Origin: Phocoena phocoena | Taxonomy: Eukaryota > Chordata > Mammalia > Artiodactyla > Phocoenidae | Assembly: GCF_963924675.1 (NCBI RefSeq) | Contig: NC_089232.1 | Coordinates: forward strand, 46,602,522 to 46,666,521 | Direction: 5' to 3' | Length of the DNA stretch: 64,000 nucleotides | In this document: one piece after another, positions 57,835-64,000 of the stretch | Numbering within the stretch: position 1 is the first letter of the stretch | Layout of the letters: the number at the start of each line of letters is the position of its first letter | Program-made: the position numbers and the translations under genes | The notes under the pieces: generated by a model | What the model saw: the letters and a program-made list of their open reading frames with translations, nothing else | Databases searched by the model: none | What the model was told of the DNA's origin: nothing

Positions 57835-60150
57835 GTAAAATCAACTTTATTGAGGTATAATTAGTATATGATAAAGTGCATCCATTTAAGAGTACAGTTC
57901 AATGAGTTTTGAATAATAACCCATATAACCATCATTATATTCAAGATATAGAACTTTTCCTCAACCTAAAATTCTTGTGGCGCACAAAGGTCTGTGCATG
58001 TGTGTACTTATTCACTTTTAAAAGACAGTAATGTGCCATAAAAGTAACATTGTTTGGTGTATTGTTTGTTGCTTGTTTTTCTTTTCTGGACAATATCTTT
58101 GTGTAATTTAGGGGGCAACTGCTCTAGGGATTACAATAGGCATTAAACTTTTCAGAATCTATTTAGAATTAATAATTTACCACTTCAAGTGGAATGTAGA
58201 TAACCTAAAACCATATGTCTCTTTACTCTTTTAAATTCTAGCTGTAAAGAATTACATATATGTAATTCATACACATTCTGCCACACAATGATACAATTTT
58301 TGTTTTCTGCTGATATGTATATTTTAAAGAATTTAAGATGGGGGTGGATAATCTATTATATCTACCCAGATATTTAGAATTTCTGTTACTTTTCCTGCAT
58401 TCTAAAATTTCCAAGTTTCCTTTTGGTATCATTTCCTTTTTCTGAAGGACTTGCTTTAGCATTTCTTTCATATTAGATATGCTGGTGAAAACTTTTCTTA
58501 GTTTTCCTTCATCTGAAGATAAGGATACCTTCATTTTGTCTTTAATCCTAAGGAACGTTTACACAGTATATATTATTTTATGTTGCTCATTCTTTTGTCA
58601 TAGCACTTTAAAAATGTTCCATTACCTTCTGGTCTCTATAGTTGCCTCTAAGAAATCAGTAATAATTCAAATACTTGTTCTCCTTTATACTATGTCATTT
58701 TTTAGACTGCTTTTAAGGTTTGCTTTAGCTTTGATTTTCAGCAGTTTAATTACTGTACATCTGGATATACAGTTCTTTGAGTGTTTTCTGGTTGGGTTTT
58801 GCTGAGTCTCTCAAATCTCTAAATTTACACCTTTTACCAATTTGGGGATGATTTCCACCTTTATTTCTTCAATATTTTTCTACCCCACACTCTTTCTCCT
58901 GCCTTTCTGGCACCTGTAGGACACCAAATTTTGACCTTGTTATATTGTCCCACAGGTACCTGAGGTGCCATTCATCTTTTGTTTTCCAAATTTTTTCTCT
59001 GTTGATCAGATTAGATTATTTTTATTGTTCTATCTTTGAGGACACTGACTGGTTAGTTTTAACATTGAGCCCATCCAGTGAATGTTTTTATTTTGTTTAT
59101 TGTGTTTTTTCACTTATATAATTTCCAGTTCTAAAAATGATTGTTTTAAAAAGACCTCTCATGTATCTACAGAGACTTTCTGTCTTTCCATTTGTTTCAG
59201 AATTGTTTGCCCTTAGTTTTTATAGAATGATTAGGAGAGATGCTTTAAAGTCTTTGTCTCTTAAGTCTAACATCGTGGCAGATTTGGGGCTGGCTTCTGT
59301 TGATTGTCTTTTCCCTTGAGAGTTTGTCAGACTTCTGGTTCTTTGCACCTTGATTACTTTTTGATTGTATACTGAATATGTTTAATATTATGCTATGAGA
59401 TGCAGATCTTGTTTAAATCCTGTGGAGAATAAAGTTGTTATTTTTATGGTAAGTACTTAACCAAGTTAGGTTTTAGCCAGAAGTTTCAAATTGAATTATG
59501 TGGATATTGATTTCAATGTTAGTTGTTTTCAAAGCCTTTGAAGTGCTATTTGTATCTGTCCCAACATGTATGCAGCCCAGGGGCCAATCTTAGACCTACC
59601 TGGTAGGTTTTTCTCCAAGCCTTCAGTATACTTGTTTAAGGTCAGATCCATGCATACATGGGCTCAGGAGAGAGCCCATGAGTTCATACACAATTTTATG
59701 GGATCCCTTTCTCAAGCCTCTTCTTCTTTACTCCTTTATGAACATGTTCTAAGTCCAAGTCCTCCTCTTCCTTCTTGGTCCTTTGCTAGAACACTGGAGA
59801 TTTAGTATCCCCACTCTGCTGTGTACTTCCCATAACAGGAACTGAAGAGAAAAGGAAAAAAAAATAACAGGGAATTTCCCCTACTCTTTGTGGTCTCCCC
59901 TCCCCCATAGACCAGAGAGAAAAGGGATTACCTCGGAGGTCTTTCTGTCTGCACTCTGTGCAAAGTTCTGAGATGTGCACTGCCTTTGAATATAGGCTGA
60001 GAAATACAGATTCACTGCCAGATTTTCTGTAATTTGAATTCTCAGTTCATTCCTCAATTTCCCTTCCTCATTTGCATGTCAGAGTCGGCAGACAGTTGCA
60101 TTCACTGGGAGGGACAGGGTGGCATGTGTCTATTCTATCTTAGAACTGGA
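57835..60150 (-). mobile_element. Ancient L1 (L1M-type) 3' region, inverted
   Basis: It begins with CTTTATTGAGGTATAATTAG, the reverse complement of the L1M tail. It continues through ATTTACCACTTCAAGTGGAA, AAGGACTTGCTTTAGCATTT, TTAGTTTTCCTTCATCTGAA, CCACACTCTTTCTCCTGCC, TATTGTCCCACAGGTACCTG and CTTCTGTTGATTGTCTTTTC, all in the order of old L1M 3' UTRs. The outer edge past about 59,450 is indistinct. Open frames of 108 and 98 codons at 58238-58805 lie inside it and are not genes. Confidence 0.8.
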
Positions 60151-61245
60151 ACATTCATAGTTATAAAATAAAATTTATGTGTCTTCTTTTTACCTGGTTA
60201 CTATGAAATCTCCCTTTTATGTCCAAATTAATTTATTTAAAAAGGAAATATAAAGGGAATTTCATTTTTTTTTCTTGTCTCTCACTAGCCATCAAGTCCT
60301 TTTCCTCTCTTTGAAGGGAAAAGGTGGCATGTTTAAACAGAATCTCATCACACTCTCTCTAGAATAATAATTCTATTTCTAATGGATAAATTATTTTCTC
60401 TCCTAGAAATCCTTTTTCTGGAGAAGAAATAAAGGAAGTGTCCACGCTTGGTACCTCACTTAACCTTGTTTTTCTTCACATTTTCAGAATCAGAGAAGCC
60501 AAAGAGAAGAAAAGAGAGATTACTTCAAATATTAATGATATTCATAGAGGAATTCAATATGCAATTCCTGGAAATTAATCCCCAATACCATCTTCTTTAG
60601 GGTTAGTGCAAGTGAATGTTTATTACTGTTCAAAGAAAGAAGAAAACGAGCCAACATAAAACATTTGAGACACTATACTGGCAAATATTAAAAAAAAAAA
60701 AATTAGAAGCTTGGCCCAGAGTAGATTCTGACAGTAACAATCACACAATGCACAAAAAGCTTGGGTAAGCACAAACTAGACTCGACACCATCCACCTACC
60801 ATCCCCTTCTTTTCTGTGACCCAAATGCAAGTGAGTGGATACTGCTTCATTCTAAAGCCCAAACTCTAGGAATTGGCTGTCTGAATATTATCTTTTCTAG
60901 AACCTTCCAGTGCTTCATCCAATGCCTGGCACAACATTTGTTTCCAATACCCTGCTTTAGTTGTTGGTTTATGAAAGGAAATGAAATGTATTTTTCTTTC
61001 TCGTCTTTTACCTTTCCTGGAAAAGGTTGCTGCAAAGCTGAAACTTGAATGCAGAATTCCTATTTCCAAAGCCAGTTCACTTTCCATCATGTTAAAATTG
61101 AGGAAATACTAGAAACTGTTCCTTTAACCATCTCTGCATGCCTAAATCCAAATTTATGCTTTATAGTATAGCTCTAATTCCATTAAGCAGCTCCCTATTC
61201 TTCTTTAGGAATACAGACTGTGGAAATCGATAAAAGCAAATTGTG
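60151..61245. other. Unassigned DNA
   Basis: No gene or repeat is recognised. Frames of 95 and 62 codons on opposite strands near 60761-61048 overlap and have no recognisable product. An A run lies at 60690-60701. Confidence 0.45.
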
Positions 61246-61249
61246 TTCT

Positions 61250-61400
61250 GATTATTCCTCTGAGCAGCTGTGCAGCTGTGGATAAGTCACTTGATATCTC
61301 TGAGCCTCACTGTCCTCATCTGTCAAATAAGGATAAGATGACCCTCTCACAAGGTTTTTGCAGCAAATCCACTAATAGCTCTGTAAATGTTAGCTGCTTC
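61250..61400 (+). repeat. MIR SINE
   Basis: GCAGCTGTGGATAAGTCACT, TGATATCTCTGAGCCTCACT, GTCCTCATCTGTCAAATAAG and GATAAGATGACCCTCTCACA form a well-preserved MIR 3' part. Confidence 0.85.
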
Positions 61401-62212
61401 TGCACTTATCGCAGTCAGCCTTTTATTATGACTGAACAAATATGTTCCCCTTACATGATCAGAGAGCTTTAGGACACTGAGACATTATCTACATCATTTT
61501 TTCAGGTAAAAACCCTAAAGGTCAGAGGCTCAGAGTGATTTTTCTAAAGGGTGCAGATATAGCTAGTATGATAAGAATTAGCTAGGCCTTAATGAAATAT
61601 CACTTTTAAAGCATGATATTTCATAATATTAGATCTCTCACAATAGATTCTAAGTGGATAACAGGAGAAGCTCAGCAGCCCAGATGGCAAGGAAGTCTTA
61701 GTTGCCTGCTTGATTTTAGTTTACACATTTTTTTCCTGCCTGAAGACAGGGCACGGGAAGGCTATTCAGAGCTTTATTGAATGCAAGGGCATCTGGGCTG
61801 AGCCAAGCAAAATGATCAGGTGATTCTCCTTAATTCTTATTAGTAGGCTGCTGAGGACTTTTCACAAGAAGTGAATTATTTTAGTGTTAATAAGAAATCA
61901 GGCACAAAATACATTAAATTCTCACTTTTCATCTGTGTTTTTCATGTCATTCCATTTGCTGATTTGCTTTACCTTAGTGACCTATTTTTCAAGTACTAAA
62001 TACATTGATGCTAATGCAGAGGCCTTTGTGAATATCTTCTGGTCATTGGGTTGAGACAGAATGTTCGTTTCTTTCAATCTATGAAGTGCAGACAGAAATG
62101 AGTGGGCTGTGGAATGGACTTGCCATGCACTGCTGCTACTCTGCATTATTGAACATGCTCTCAGTCTCAGCTTTCTTGGGTGTCCGTTTTCAGAGACAGG
62201 GCCCCATCTTAC
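61401..62212. other. Unassigned DNA
   Basis: No gene or repeat is recognised. Positions 61720-62170 are moderately GC-balanced and may be unique. Confidence 0.45.
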
Positions 62213-62371
62213 CTCTATTTTTTGCTTTTAATAAGTAAACTGCAAATAAAACTGTTGCAACTTGATTTGTCCCCAGACCACTTCTTTCTTTGGATGCTTC
62301 AGATTCAGAGGCACTAGAGTCTTCAGTAAGGACTGTTTTGACTTTTTTAAAAGGGAACTGTAGTTTTGATC
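62213..62371 (-). other. Exon-like 159-bp open segment (unproven)
   Basis: On the - strand, TTAATTTATTTTCAG is followed by 159 bases with no stop in one frame (FPFKKVKTVLTEDSSASESE, then ASKERSGLGTNQVATVLF) and by AGAG|GTAAGA, a strong 5' splice site. Its length is a multiple of three. The same frame stays open about 150 bases further upstream without ATG, giving about 106 codons. The serine/acid-rich part looks protein-like. I do not recognise the protein. It could be an exon, a piece of a processed pseudogene, or chance. Confidence 0.25.
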
Positions 62372-63473
62372 CTGAAAATAAATTAACGTTCCAAAGTAGG
62401 TCTATGAACAAAGCATCAGCTACGAAAACTTCTTTGCAGTTGATTTTAAAGAATACATCAGGAGAGTCAGGACTGGGAGAGGATAAAGCTGAGGATATTG
62501 GGGGATGGAATCAGGCCTGCCTATATTCAAAATTATTGAGTGCATGAAGACAATCTACACCTCCTCAGCCTTCTTTTACTTTATACCTTTAAACCTCATT
62601 AGCCATGTGCCCTGTAAATTACCCTACTCTCATGAAAATCTCAGGAAAAAAAATCTAAGAAACTACCTCACATTAGGTTTAAATGACTAATTCAACTTTC
62701 AATGTCATCCCTAACTGGTAAATCTGAACTTGAATCGATAGATAAAACCTCAAGATGAATGATGCTTTAGTGGTATATTCAGAGCTATATTTTAATCTTT
62801 ATTTGGCAAAATAAAAAGGTCCCTAAGATCACACATGTCTGTCTTTGTGTAAAACTGTACTAGATTTGGACCATTGCTTTCCCTGACACCTCTTCCTAGT
62901 GAAATCTTCCTCATTTACTACAGAAATCATTGCATGACTTCATTCCACTCCCCGAAATCACAGCCAATTGGGTCCTGAGAAGGAAATGCTCCAAGGCTTC
63001 ATTTATTAACTTGGTAGTAACAATGAACTGTGTAGCCTGGCATAGTAGAAAGAGTTGGGCCAAGCAGATTCTCTCTGGGGAGGACCCTTCATTTCTTCTC
63101 TCATTCCCCTCAGCAATATTGAGTCATGTTCTAGAGAGGTTGGACGCTGGGGCAAGTCAAGTTTGCTATCATTGTTCTCACTCTTATTTTTAACTCATTG
63201 ATTTCTCTTGCTGAGATCTGTTCCCATGACAACAACACAGGCCACTTCGGGTAAGAAGCTCAGATAGAGCAATGAAACTTGAGGGAATCCATTTTGTTTT
63301 TGTGTCCACTTGGCATGCTTTTCAGATGCTACTGACTGTCTCATAGGTCACACCATCCTTGAGTCCTTAGGATACGTTTGATGAATTTAAGATCATTTTT
63401 ATTTCCTTCCCCGTTAAGAGAAGGCACTTTGTTTTTCCTGACACAAAAAGTACTTTTAGTTTCTCAGAAGCTT
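62372..63473. other. Unassigned DNA
   Basis: No repeat is recognised. The 87-codon frame at 62930-63193 has no recognisable product. Confidence 0.45.
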
Positions 63474-63725
63474 TTTTTGTTGTTGTTTAGTTCTATATTG
63501 GAGTATAACTGCTTCACAATACCATGTTAGTTTCTGTTGCACAACAAAGCGAATCAGCCATATGCATACACATGTCCCCATATGCCCTCCCTCTTGAGCC
63601 TCCCTCCCACCCTCCCTATCCCACCCCTCTAGGTCGCTGCAAAGCACTGAGCCGGTCTCCCTGTGCTATGCTGCTGTTTCCCACCAGCCAACTATTTTAC
63701 ATTCGGTAGTGTATATATGTCGATT
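63474..63725 (-). mobile_element. L1 3' UTR fragment, inverted
   Basis: TATTGGAGTATAACTGCTTC, TTAGTTTCTGTTGCACAACA, CCTCCCTCCCACCCTCCCTA and CCACCAGCCAACTATTTTAC match, in reverse, the form A 3' UTR at 41.93-42.29 kb. It is the same family as 16860-17085 but lacks the 32-bp duplication. Confidence 0.88.
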
Positions 63726-63859
63726 TCACATACTTCGATTCACAATACTCAGTTATAAAATCCATGAAGATGAGCAATGACAGAACAGCCTCAAATGCAT
63801 CACTCCCTCCGAGCGGGCTTTGCATGGGCCATTTCCCCAGCTTAGCCAGCTCTCCCTTT

Positions 63860-64000
63860 GCCCCAGCCCTCTCTTGCCTTTCTCTCTTTCTTCAGCCACA
63901 TCAACTCACACTGACTGTTTCCCTCTAGGCTCAAATGTCACTTCTTCAGAGAAGTCTGCCCTGGCCACTCAGACTGGATTAGGCCCGACTGCTTTTCCTG
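63860..64000 (+). repeat. L2 LINE, running off the window
   Basis: CCTCTAGGCTCAAATGTCAC, TTCTTCAGAGAAGTCTGCCC and CTCAGACTGGATTAGGCCCG are the typical L2 3' region wording in + orientation. The element continues past 64000. Confidence 0.75.

Noticed and set aside
58238..58805. Frames of 98 and 108 codons
   Set aside because: Both lie within the inverted ancient L1 3' region.
1..64000. CRISPR arrays, operons or prokaryotic features
   Set aside because: LINEs, SINEs, LTRs and hAT elements show that this is mammalian nuclear DNA; no regularly spaced repeats were seen.

Overview
This is 64 kb of mammalian nuclear DNA with no intact protein-coding gene that I can support. The lineage call rests on the SINEs. 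The window carries several tRNA-derived elements of the CHR family, which is shared by whales, hippos and ruminants. Most are the short, GC-rich form that is abundant in whales and dolphins. The ruminant BovB/Bov-A repeats were not seen. A cetacean is therefore the best guess (inference). The sequence is AT-rich and dense in LINEs, as expected of intergenic or long intronic DNA.

Layout. 1-5.6 kb: mostly unassigned AT-rich DNA with faint MIR/L2/LTR traces. 5.6-11.2 kb: a nearly complete, decayed L1 in + orientation, bounded by a 16-bp target-site duplication, with a CHR SINE inserted in its ORF2. 11.3-23.6 kb: MIRs, one ERVL-like LTR, two short L1 3' ends and unique DNA. 23.6-28.5 kb: CHR SINEs, including two stacked at one target site inside an ancient L1/HAL1 relic, then L2 and MIR. 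28.5-34.1 kb: the largest stretch with few recognisable repeats. 34.1-36.2 kb: hAT elements (MER20, MER1-type), a MIR and a probable LTR. 38.9-43.5 kb: a long-form tRNA SINE, an unassigned segment, and a two-part L1 flanked by one target-site duplication. 44.5-49.8 kb: three MLT1-type solo LTRs in the same orientation, with MIR and L2. 50.8-54.5 kb: an ancient L1 with a nested SINE, MER1-type and MER5A elements, and a ferritin heavy-chain retropseudogene on the - strand with a recognisable 3' UTR. 56.7-57.4 kb: a complete non-autonomous hAT element with perfect 8-bp duplications. 57.8-60.1 kb: the 3' part of an ancient L1, inverted. 60.1-64 kb: MIR, an L1 3' end, an L2 running off the edge, and an exon-like open segment on the - strand.

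No genes can be seen working together here. The interest lies in transposition history (nesting order, a possible template-switch L1 chimera, target-site reuse), in the ferritin retrocopy, and in two short exon-like segments that comparative or RNA data could test. Repeat family names come from recognition by eye. Edges of old repeats (MIR, L2, old L1, LTR) are approximate to some tens of bases.
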